A stretch of 64,000 nucleotides of DNA from Actinomycetes bacterium (GTDB lineage: Bacteria > Actinomycetota > Coriobacteriia > WRKU01 > WQUG01): contig JAISUC010000010.1 of assembly GCA_031272275.1 (NCBI GenBank), forward strand, positions 62,001 to 126,000, read 5' to 3'. The first letter of the stretch is position 1, and each line of letters starts with the position of its first letter. Below, piece by piece: positions 8,457-16,300 of the stretch. The notes below the pieces were generated by a model that ran no database searches, was not told the origin of the DNA, and saw only the letters and a list, made by a program, of their open reading frames with translations. The translations under genes and the position numbers were made by a program.

Positions 8457-8486
8457 GGTGACGCGCCGCAAAATTTGCGTTATACT
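8457..8486 (+). promoter_or_regulatory. Promoter of tRNA-Ala
   Basis: GGTGAC (8457-8462), 18-base spacer, TATACT (8481-8486). It is back to back with the tRNA-Ile promoter; the two -35 regions abut. Confidence 0.65.
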
Positions 8487-8504
8487 GACTATTCGCTTTG
8501 TCGT

Positions 8505-8580
8505 GGGGATGTAGCTCAGCTGGGAGAGCGCGGGCTTTGCAAGCCTGAGGTCGTGGGTTCGAGCCCCATCATCTCCACCA
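8505..8580 (+). tRNA. tRNA-Ala (anticodon TGC)
   Basis: A 76-base cloverleaf starting GGGGATG, anticodon loop TTTGCAA (TGC), T-loop GGTTCGAGCCC and encoded 3' CCA. Confidence 0.96.
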
Positions 8581-8666
8581 TGTTCTTTTCAGGAAACATT
8601 GCGGGGGCAAACAGAAAACCGAAACAATATGCGCCGGACAGGTTAGGATAGCGGGGTCACAGAAAT

Positions 8667-9176
8667 ATGGAATATCGCGTAGTCAAAGCTCACGAGGTCT
8701 CTCGTATGTGCCTGGTCTGCGGACAGGACAATCACGCCGGCTTGCATACACAATTTTTGGAGTGTGATGACGGCACCCTCTTGGCGTATTTCACGCCGGA
8801 CGAACAGCATCAATCCTACCCGGGACGCACGCACGGCGGGGTCGAGGCGGCGTTGCTGGACGAACTGATCGGGCGCACCATCCAGGTCGAAGAGCCCGAA
8901 ACCTGGGGTGTCACGATGGAGTTGCGCGTCAAGTACCGTAAGCCCTTACCGTATGGTCAGGGACTGTGGGCGCGCGCGCGACTGACCGAAAACCGCAACC
9001 GCCTGATGGAGGGCACAGGCGAGATCTTGTTGCCCGACGGACAGGTGGCGGCGGAAGCCTGGGCGCGTTATATGAAGCTACCGATCAGCAAAATCGTCGA
9101 CGATGGCGAGCACCTGCTGAGCGAAATGCGCCCCGACACACGCGAGCTCCCCCCCACCGTCACCCTCCCGGATTAA
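8667..9176 (+). CDS. PaaI-type hotdog-fold thioesterase
   Basis: This protein probably hydrolyses an acyl-CoA; the natural substrate is unknown. The 169 residues carry GRTHGGVEAALLDE (53-66), the active-site helix of the 4HBT/PaaI group, after an N-terminal CxxCGxxN knuckle (MCLVCGQDN, residues 14-22) typical of one PaaI subgroup. A strand-rich middle (MELRVKYRKPLPYGQGLWARARL) fits the hotdog sheet. A TAGGAT box at 8645-8650 suggests a very short leader before ATG 8667. The last 30 residues are polar and probably disordered. Confidence 0.82.
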   Translation: MEYRVVKAHEVSRMCLVCGQDNHAGLHTQFLECDDGTLLAYFTPDEQHQSYPGRTHGGVEAALLDELIGRTIQVEEPETWGVTMELRVKYRKPLPYGQGLWARARLTENRNRLMEGTGEILLPDGQVAAEAWARYMKLPISKIVDDGEHLLSEMRPDTRELPPTVTLPD

Positions 9177-9215
9177 TGATTCGGATGCGCATCGCGCATC
9201 CGCGGCAATCCACGC

Positions 9216-9248
9216 GAGTGAAACAACGTCCTCGGTTGTTTCGCGAGC
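9216..9248. terminator. Hairpin between convergent thioesterase and nth genes
   Basis: GTGAAACAAC pairs with GTTGTTTCGC around a loop GTCCTCG. It lies in the 141-base gap between two convergent genes and may serve as a terminator for both, although no long T-tract follows. Confidence 0.4.
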
Positions 9249-9317
9249 CGGTAAGCCCGAGACGGGGCATCGCGCCGGCAACGGCGCCGTCGAGTACACG
9301 GTTTGGCGCTCGCAATA

Positions 9318-10031
9318 CTACACGCGGTCGGCACAGGGGCATTCGGTCCGCAGTACACAATCGGCACAGGCGGGACGCTGTGCGGTACAGATGCGGCGGC
9401 CGTGCGTGATCATCTCGTAGTTCACGCGATACCAATGGTCGGCGGCAAATGCTTTGCACAGGTCGCCCTCGGTTTGTGCCGGAGTTTTGGCGCGCGACAG
9501 CCTGAGGCGATGCGCGATGCGAAACACGTGGGTGTCGACTGCGATGCCACAGACCACCCCGAAGCTTTCAGCCAGTACGATATTCGCAGTTTTACGTGCG
9601 ACGCCCGGCAGGCGCAGCAGGTCGGACATCGTGTCGGGGACTGCTCCTCCGTATTCGTCGCAGACGATGCGTGCCAGACCCAACAGATTGCGAGCTTTGT
9701 TGTGGTAAAAGCCCAGGCTGTGGATGCAGTCTTCCAGTTCCGGCAGGGGGGCTGATGCCAGTGCGGTGGCATCCGGCCAGCGGCTGAACAGCTGTGGTAA
9801 CACCTTGTTGACGTTGTCGTCGGTCGTTTGCGCCGACAGGGACACGGCGACCACGCATTGGTAGGGGTTCGCGAAGTTCAGCGACGGGACCGGATCGCCC
9901 GGGTATGCCGCCTGCAGCAGGGCTGCGATGCGGGCTGCGCGGGCGATGGTCACCGGACCGATGCGCGAGACCGCGGGGGGCGGGGGCGGACACGGCGCGC
10001 CGTGTTTTTCGCTGCAGCGGGCATGAGGCAT
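9318..10031 (-). CDS. nth: Endonuclease III (DNA glycosylase/AP lyase)
   Basis: The enzyme removes oxidised pyrimidines and nicks abasic sites in base-excision repair. The 237 residues show the helix-hairpin-helix LPGVARKTAN (141-150) with the catalytic Lys147, the catalytic Asp166 in GIAVDTHVF, and the C-terminal iron-sulfur loop Cys215-x6-Cys222-x2-Cys225-x5-Cys231. The first 25 residues are Pro-rich and probably not part of the fold; a later start is possible. The gene begins about 10 bases after the larC stop, so it is the third gene of a larB-larC-nth operon. Confidence 0.93.
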   Translation of the reverse strand: MPHARCSEKHGAPCPPPPPAVSRIGPVTIARAARIAALLQAAYPGDPVPSLNFANPYQCVVAVSLSAQTTDDNVNKVLPQLFSRWPDATALASAPLPELEDCIHSLGFYHNKARNLLGLARIVCDEYGGAVPDTMSDLLRLPGVARKTANIVLAESFGVVCGIAVDTHVFRIAHRLRLSRAKTPAQTEGDLCKAFAADHWYRVNYEMITHGRRICTAQRPACADCVLRTECPCADRV

Positions 10032-10041
10032 TGCCGGACCG

Positions 10042-11235
10042 CTATGCCTCGCGCGTACTGCGCATCAGGGCGCTGATATAAGCCAGCACGTCGGGGTAAT
10101 CCAGCCCGTATTCGCGGGCGATGCGGGCGATGTCGTCGTGTTCGGCGCGCATGCGTCCCTGCGAGACCTTCACACGAACATTACCCCAAGGTGTCGCGAT
10201 ATGCTGCTGTTCGCGCGGGGCAATCAGACGCGGCTGTTCACAGACGCGGACCCCCAGGCTGCCGGTCAGTGTTATCGTGCGTGTCGCGAAATGCTCGGCT
10301 GTATCGGGGTGCACCAACAGGGACAGCTGCAACGCCGCGCGGGATTTTTTCATCACGATGGGCGTCACCCATACGTCCAGCGCGCCCTCTGCCAAGAGCG
10401 TTTCTGCGGCAACGGCCGCCTGTTCGGGGGCGATGTGGTCGATATTGGTTTCCAAAAGCACGGTCGCGTCGGGTTGGGGGATGTCTGCGGCATCAACTGC
10501 AGTATCGACCGCGTCCGCGACAATCAATCGGCACACATTCGCGCGCCCTATGTTACGGGTCCCGGCGCCGTAACCCAGCGCCCGCGGTGTCGCCGCAGGC
10601 ATACGACCGAACGCCTCCACCGATCCCAACAGAGCGGCTCCGGTCGGCGTGGTCAGCTCGCAATCCACGTCGCCGGGGATAGTGGGGATTCCGACCAGCA
10701 GCTCGGCGGTGGCCGGTGCCGGCACCGGCAACACACCGTGCAGCGTCGACACGGTGCCACCCCCCAACGCGGGCGGCGTCGCATACAGCCGTGTGATGCC
10801 CAGCGCATCCAGCCCCGCACATACACCCACGATGTCGACGATGCTGTCAGCCGCGCCGACCTCGTGAAAATGCACGTCGTCCACCCGGACACCATGCACA
10901 GCGGCCTCTGCGGCAGCCAGCTGCGCAAACACCTGCAGCGCGCGGTCACGGCCACTCAGCAGACTACGGATATCCGCCCAGCTGCGCGTGGTGGCAGCAG
11001 AGGCATCGTCGCGCATATCATCCACGCGAATCTGCAGTGCCGACACACCCCCGGTCACCACGGCCGACGCCGACACCGTAACACCCGGCACCAGTTCGTC
11101 TGCCAACGCCTGTAGTCGTTCGAGGTCGAATACGCCCAAGCGTTGCCCGGCATCCAGCACAGCGCCCAGAAACTTGTCACCGGACACGCCGGTCGAACAG
11201 TCCAGATGTGCGATGCGGGACGCGACGCCGGTCAC
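10042..11235 (-). CDS. larC: Nickel-pincer cofactor nickel insertase LarC
   Basis: LarC is the CTP-dependent enzyme that inserts nickel into the pyridinium-3,5-bisthiocarboxylate mononucleotide cofactor of lactate racemase and related enzymes. The 397 residues begin VTGVASRIAHLDCSTGVSGD, the conserved N-terminus, and include HFHEVGAADSIVDIVG, a hallmark His-rich segment, then TPTGAALL and a C-terminal domain with MKKSRAALQLSLL. In Lactobacillus the gene is split by a frameshift into larC1 and larC2; here it is one intact frame. The start is the GTG overlapping the larB stop (GTGA). Confidence 0.9.
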   Translation of the reverse strand: MTGVASRIAHLDCSTGVSGDKFLGAVLDAGQRLGVFDLERLQALADELVPGVTVSASAVVTGGVSALQIRVDDMRDDASAATTRSWADIRSLLSGRDRALQVFAQLAAAEAAVHGVRVDDVHFHEVGAADSIVDIVGVCAGLDALGITRLYATPPALGGGTVSTLHGVLPVPAPATAELLVGIPTIPGDVDCELTTPTGAALLGSVEAFGRMPAATPRALGYGAGTRNIGRANVCRLIVADAVDTAVDAADIPQPDATVLLETNIDHIAPEQAAVAAETLLAEGALDVWVTPIVMKKSRAALQLSLLVHPDTAEHFATRTITLTGSLGVRVCEQPRLIAPREQQHIATPWGNVRVKVSQGRMRAEHDDIARIAREYGLDYPDVLAYISALMRSTREA

Positions 11236-11954
11236 GAACGCACTCCCAATATTTTCAATGCCAGCATCGCCGCGCCGTAGCCGTTGTCGATGTTGACCAC
11301 CCCGATGCCCGCCGCGCACGAGTTCAGCATGGTCAGCAGGGCGGCCAGCCCCTGAAAATGCGCGCCGTAGCCGACCGAGGTGGGAACCGCGACGACCGGA
11401 CAGGCGGTGAGCCCGGCAATCAGCGAGGGCAGCGCGCCCTCCATGCCGGCGACCGCGATGACCACGCCGGCTGCCTCCAGGCGGTCGGTGTGCGCCAACG
11501 CGCGGTGCACGCCCGCGACTCCGATGTCGTACAGGCGCATGACCGGGGCGCCATAGGTTTCGGCGGTCAGGGCGGCCTCCTCTGCCACGGGCAGGTCCGA
11601 GGTGCCGGCGGTGGCGACCACGATGGTGCGGGCGGCCGCGGGTTCCGCGCCGGTTTTTGTGGGGGCGGCGGATTCGGCAGATTCGGGGGAGTGCGTCCCG
11701 GCGCCTGTGTCGGTCTGCCGGGCGACCACTATCAGGCGCGCCGTATCGTGATAGCGCGCAGTCGGCAGGACGGCTGCGACCGCGGCATGGTGTTCGGGTG
11801 TTGCGCGGGTTGCCAGGACGGTGTTTCCCGCCGCATACAGGTCACGGGCGATGCGGGCGACCTGTTCGGGGGTTTTGCCTTGGGCAAAGATGGCCTCGGG
11901 CTGACCGCAGCGGCGTGCGCGGTCGAAATCGATATTGGTGTCTACCTGTGCCAT
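11232..11954 (-). CDS. larB: Pyridinium-3,5-biscarboxylic acid mononucleotide synthase LarB
   Basis: LarB carboxylates nicotinate adenine dinucleotide, the first step in making the nickel-pincer cofactor. The 240 residues carry the PurE-like core: TAGTSDLPVAEEA (about 115-127), AGMEGALPSL, PTSVGYGA, LNSCAAGIGVVNIDNGYGA. ATG 11954 is chosen because TATAAT (11967-11962 on this strand) ends 7 bases before it, so the mRNA is probably leaderless; the ATG at 11963 lies inside the -10 box. Residues about 80-110 are a Thr/Ser/Ala/Pro-rich loop that looks inserted, and it contains a copy of the interspersed 15-bp element. LarE is not in this window. Confidence 0.9.
   Translation of the reverse strand: MAQVDTNIDFDRARRCGQPEAIFAQGKTPEQVARIARDLYAAGNTVLATRATPEHHAAVAAVLPTARYHDTARLIVVARQTDTGAGTHSPESAESAAPTKTGAEPAAARTIVVATAGTSDLPVAEEAALTAETYGAPVMRLYDIGVAGVHRALAHTDRLEAAGVVIAVAGMEGALPSLIAGLTACPVVAVPTSVGYGAHFQGLAALLTMLNSCAAGIGVVNIDNGYGAAMLALKILGVRS
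11685..11699 (+). repeat. Interspersed 15-bp element, copy 3 (inside larB)
   Basis: GGGGGAGTGCGTCCC, an exact consensus match, located in the stretch that encodes the extra low-complexity loop of LarB (residues about 86-90, GTHSP). Confidence 0.75.
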
Positions 11955-11961
11955 TGCTGAC

Positions 11962-11967
11962 ATTATA
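11962..11967 (-). promoter_or_regulatory. -10 box of larB (leaderless)
   Basis: TATAAT on the minus strand followed by GTCAGCA and ATG. Confidence 0.65.
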
Positions 11968-12065
11968 CGGCATCGACGGGAGATGCCATTCGGGTGAATA
12001 TAGCATCAGTTATGTGCTATTTATGAAAGGTCGCGTGAAATGCCCACACGGTCGTGGAAACAGCG

Positions 12066-12071
12066 TATAAT
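12066..12071 (+). promoter_or_regulatory. -10 box of the DUF151 gene (leaderless)
   Basis: TATAAT followed by GGCGCT and ATG 12078; transcription would begin at or next to the start codon. Confidence 0.7.
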
Positions 12072-12077
12072 GGCGCT

Positions 12078-12590
12078 ATGTTACAAGCAGACGTGGCAGC
12101 CATAGCGTTCGACCCCAGCACCCGCGGACCGGTGGTGTTGCTGAAACGTGCCGACGCGCCCGAGCCACCGCCACAACTGGTTCCCATTGCGCTGGGCCCC
12201 ATCGAGGCGTATTCGATTGTCAGTGCCCTGCAGGGAAACGAACCCCCGCGTCCGATGACGCACGATTTGACCTGCAATATCATGTTGACGATGGGGGCGC
12301 ATATCCAGCATGCTGAAATCCATTCATTCATCGACGGGACCTATATCGCGTCGTTGACGTTCCGGCAAAACGGTGTGACCTTTGTGGTGGACGCCCGTCC
12401 GTCGGACGCCATTGCCTTGGTCGTGCGCCAGCGAGCGCCGCTGTATATCGATGAAAAGGTCTTTGATCTGACGGCGGTGGATGCAAACGTGGTGACGCAC
12501 GTCGGCATCGGTCCTGCGATGTCCAGCGAACAGTTCGATCAAGCGCTGAAAAATTTCACGGACAACATCACACCGTCCGACTTCGCCTAA
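12078..12590 (+). CDS. Bifunctional nuclease family protein (DUF151)
   Basis: The 170-residue product has the DUF151 pattern: LPIxLGPIEAYSI (here VPIALGPIEAYSI), RPMTHDL, then SFIDGTYIASLTF and the diagnostic VDARPSDAIALVVRQRAPLYIDEKVFD. Plant and some bacterial members have been reported to cleave RNA and DNA; the cellular role in actinobacteria is unclear. ATG 12078 is supported by the -10 box 6 bases upstream and by family alignment; an upstream ATG at 12054 would lie before the promoter. A strong hairpin terminator follows the stop. Confidence 0.88.
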   Translation: MLQADVAAIAFDPSTRGPVVLLKRADAPEPPPQLVPIALGPIEAYSIVSALQGNEPPRPMTHDLTCNIMLTMGAHIQHAEIHSFIDGTYIASLTFRQNGVTFVVDARPSDAIALVVRQRAPLYIDEKVFDLTAVDANVVTHVGIGPAMSSEQFDQALKNFTDNITPSDFA

Positions 12591-12650
12591 TCCGGCCTAA
12601 TCCGGCAGAGTCGGCCGAATCACTTAAGCGTACAGCCACGCCACACCCCG

Positions 12651-12680
12651 AACGTTTCGCCGCACGGCGAAACGTTTTGT
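12651..12680 (+). terminator. Intrinsic terminator after DUF151 gene
   Basis: A perfect inverted repeat of 12 bp, AACGTTTCGCCG (12651-12662) and CGGCGAAACGTT (12665-12676), followed by TTGTTAT. The two-base loop means the real stem is probably one bp shorter. Confidence 0.8.
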
Positions 12681-13190
12681 TATGTGTTCGGGACCTGCGG
12701 CGCGTTACGGCAGGAGGTCCGCATAGAACTCGCACCACCCAGACCCTTCGCAATCCACCCTCGCGTCGAAGGGTCGCCCTGGGCGGGGCTTCGCACCCCT
12801 CGCAAAGCCCCGCCCGCCAAGGACACCGACTTTTCCCTGAAAGCCTGTCGGCGATGCCTGCGAATGATTTCCCAAGTCTTCGTCTCCGAATTCCCCGAAT
12901 TGCACAAACGGAGCGGTTACGAAGGTTACGAAAATTTGGCGGAGACACCCGGAAATGATACACTCTTGTATCAGATGGCGTTGGGGGAAAGGGACTTCCA
13001 CGCGCAGCCCCGATGGGGAGTTACCGGACGAATGGGTGCACCACAAAGCGCTTATTCAGATTACGGAAGGCGGATAGCGGCAATTTTTTGCACCACCGCG
13101 TTTTGTAAACCGCATATTTGTCATTGCCTATGTGCCAATATGCATATCGGCGGGGAAGTCATGTGAATTAAATGGATAAGGAAAAACTAC
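12681..13190. other. Long non-coding stretch with three successive hairpins
   Basis: No credible gene is seen in 510 bases; the open frames here are Arg/Pro-rich and lack ribosome sites or family features. Hairpin A pairs GACCCTTCG (12742-12750) with CGAAGGGTC (12767-12775); hairpin B pairs GGGCGGGGCTT (12781-12791) with AAGCCCCGCCC (12805-12815); hairpin C pairs CCGAC (12826-12830) with GTCGG (12847-12851). Further on are a direct repeat GGTTACGAA twice (near 12917-12934) and a palindrome TGATACA-CTCT-TGTATCA (12956-12973). Confidence 0.5.
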
Positions 13191-13221
13191 TTGCACTGTA
13201 AAGCGGCTTTACAGGTAAAGT
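13191..13221 (+). promoter_or_regulatory. Promoter and candidate operator of the giant surface protein
   Basis: TTGCAC (13191-13196) is a -35; a perfect dyad TGTAAAG-CGG-CTTTACA (13197-13213) follows directly; TAAAGT (13216-13221) is the likely -10. An outer inverted repeat TTGCACT...AGTGCAA also brackets the region. A protein bound to the dyad would cover the spacer and block RNA polymerase. The same dyad type occurs at 51716-51732. Confidence 0.6.
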
Positions 13222-13384
13222 GCAATGTGTGGCTTTCTGTCACCCGGACAGTCAGTCGCGCACGTGAGGAACGACCCGGTGTTTACCGCCGAAACCGACT
13301 TGTCTGACACGCCTGTGCGTGTGCAGGCTCAGCCTAAAGGCACGGCGAATACCGGGAAAACCACCGGGGATGGAGGTTGAAGAG
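13222..13384 (+). promoter_or_regulatory. Structured 5' leader of the giant surface protein
   Basis: About 155 bases separate the expected start of transcription from ATG 13385. Pairings visible: GTCAG (near 13251) with CTGAC (near 13304) closing a long arm, CGGT-GTTT-ACCG (near 13278), ACACGC-CTGT-GCGTGT (near 13307-13322) and AGGCT-C-AGCCT (near 13325). I do not recognise a known riboswitch class. Confidence 0.35.
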
Positions 13385-16300
13385 ATGAAGAAGCTCAGTA
13401 TTCGCTCACACCGGACCGTTGCGCTGTTCTTGGCGCTGGTACTGCTGGTGCAGCCGTTTGCTGCCGCAATGGCGTCGGCAGACGAGTTGGCGGCATTGAA
13501 TGCGGCCCAAACCCAAAGCATCGACAGCAGTGACACAACCACGGTTGATCCACAGGGCACAGGTGATGTCACAAATTCCTCCTCACAGAATCAGACCGGC
13601 GACCGACAACAGGACGATTCCGTCTCATCCCAGGTGCCGACATCCGACTCCCCCGTATCCACTGACGTGGATAAAGGGCAATCACTATCCACGTCGGGTA
13701 CTATGAAAAAACTGGGCGGTGCCATCAAGACCTTTGCGGTGTCAGACCCCAACCACATCTATGTGAACTCCGCCAACGGAAATGACGACACCGGCGACGG
13801 TAGCGATACCAACCCCTTTGCCACGCTGCAGAAAGCCGTGTCCGAGGCCGCCGCATCGGGCACCGTATACATTTATCTGCAAAACAACTATCAGATCCAG
13901 TCCACTCTGACCAGCCCGGCGGGTAAAACCATCGTGCTGACCAATGACCCGGCTGTATCGACTCCGCTGTCCATCATCCGCTTCCGGCATGCATCCGACC
14001 CCGCCCAGCATTTCGTCGACACGATGATTGTGGCGGCGGAGGGCGGAAACCTGACCATACAGAACCTGACGCTGGACGGAGACATGGTGCCGGGTTCGGC
14101 GTCGGCGCTGACGGTATACGGGACCTGTCTGTTGACCAATACGAACATTACGCACAACTATTCTTCGACCAACGGCGGCGCGGCGTATGTGATGGGTGCC
14201 TCGGCATCGCTGACCATCAACGGCGGCGTGATTACCGACAACCATGCGGCGGTAAACGGAAACGGTATTTATTACTATTCGGGTTCGCTGATTGTCGCGG
14301 GCAGCCCCCAAATCGGAACGGCGATCGATGACAACGGAATATATCTGGCGGGCGCCGGGCGCTATCTGACCATCAGCGGCAATTTGGGTGCCACCAGCTG
14401 GATTAACTTCGAGGGCAAAAGTGACGCACAGGTTTCCGCAAAGGTCGCCGAACGCGTCAGCGGAAACTCGACACCTGCGGAAGGCGACTATCTGCACTGG
14501 AAGACGCGCGCTTATACCATCGGGCCCGAGACCTCGACGCGCAACTATACCCTGGGTCTGCTGTACACCGACTTCTATGTCGCCGGCGACGGCTCGGACG
14601 ACACCGGCACCGGTGCGGTGGATGCCCCGTATGCGACGCTGGCAAAGACCTTTCTGGAGCTGCCGCGCGGCGCCGGGGTCAATACCGGCGTCTATGTGAT
14701 GAGCAACATCTCGATGAACAGCGAGGCGGTTATCACATCGGGTAACGTCACGCTGCAGAAATGGTCGGGCGCCACAGACGAGGTACACGCTTATCGCGCC
14801 ATCGGATTCACCGGTGTTGCAATCACGCTGGGCGCGGCCGCCAACCTGACGATGAGCGATCTGATACTGGACGGGCGCAAGACACAGGTGCCGTCTGCGA
14901 CCTCGCTGGTGATGATTAACGGTGGTACCTTCACGATGCTGTCCGGCGCAATCACCAACAACCGCTCGATCAGTTTCGGCGGTGGTCTGCAGGTCACCAA
15001 CAGCGGAACGTTTACGATGTCGGGCGGACAAATCAACGGAAACGAAGCCGGCACCTTTGGAAACGACGTCTATTTCTACAACGGGACCTTTAACGTGTCC
15101 GGCAGCGCAAAGGTCGGATCCGGCACGGCAAACCGCGGTATCTGGATGGGCAGCTCTGCGGCGCTGACCATCAACGGGGCTTTTGCCACCGACGCGAAAC
15201 TGTATATCGAAACCAAGGCCGGTGCTGCCACCGGCTCGTTGATTGCGGTGAAAACCGCCGCCGGCAGCGTCAGTGAATCCGAGGCGCGCCATATGATTTG
15301 GCTGCCCCAGGGCAACAAGATCATCCCCTCGCAGACCGCCAAAGAATACCTGTTGGGCGATTCGTTCGACCTGTACGTGTCGCCGACCGGCAGCGACACT
15401 ACCGGTCTGGGTACCCTGTCTGCGCCCTATGCGACCATCGCACACGCTGTCGACCAGGCACCCGCCGGGGTCTCGAACGTCTATGTGATGGCGGATCTGC
15501 CGGTTGCAACCACCGCCACGGTGGGCGCGGGCAAAACCATCAACCTGACCAAATGGGACGAGGTCGAAACGACCGTCACCGTCGCACGCCAATACGCCCC
15601 CAGCGAGTTCACCGGACCGCTGCTGGCTGTCAGCGGCGGCGGCGTCCTGAACATACACGACCTGACGATCGACGGCGCGATGGGACACATGTCGACCGCG
15701 ACCGATTCGCTGGTCACGGTTGCCGACGGTACGGTCCGCCTGCAAACCGGGGGACGTCTGACCAACAACCGCGCGGCGGCCGCCACCGGCGGCGGTGCGG
15801 TGACCGTGAACAACGTGTCGGGTGTCTTTGACCTGACCGGCGGCATGATCGACAACAACCGCAGCGCCGGCAGCGGTGGCGCAATCGTCCTGTCCGCAGG
15901 CGCGGTGAACCTGTCCGCAGGCACTGTCAGCGACAACCGCGCCGAGGCCGGCACCGGTGGAGCCGTCCAGTTGACCGGGGGAACACTGACCGCGTCCGGG
16001 ACACTCACCCTGACCGGAAACACCGCGTCGGGCACGGGTAACGCCGTCCAGTTCGCGGGCGGCACGTTCAAGCTGTCCGGCGGCGTGCGCATCGGAACCG
16101 GCGACAGCGACAACGGCATCTATCTGACGTCGGCCAACACCCTGATTCAGGAAGGCAACCTGGACGCTACGGCGCGCATCAACGTCGAACTGAAACAAAA
16201 CGGCGTGTCCGCCAGCGCCATCGCGACCAAAAACGGCGGCGACACCACTGTTGCCGAGGCCGCGCATTACTGTTATCAGTACGCGCTGTACCGCGTGACC

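Noticed and set aside
8334-8580. Part of an rRNA operon, because tRNA-Ile(GAT) and tRNA-Ala(TGC) often lie in the 16S-23S spacer
   Set aside because: The two tRNAs are divergent with separate promoters and no rRNA sequence is nearby.
12684-13166. Open frame of 160 codons in the long gap before the giant gene
   Set aside because: It crosses three strong hairpins, is rich in Arg/Pro and Cys, has no ribosome site and resembles no family; judged non-coding.
13222-13384. c-di-GMP (GEMM) riboswitch in the leader of the giant gene
   Set aside because: Some stems exist but the conserved GEMM core and tetraloop-receptor were not found.
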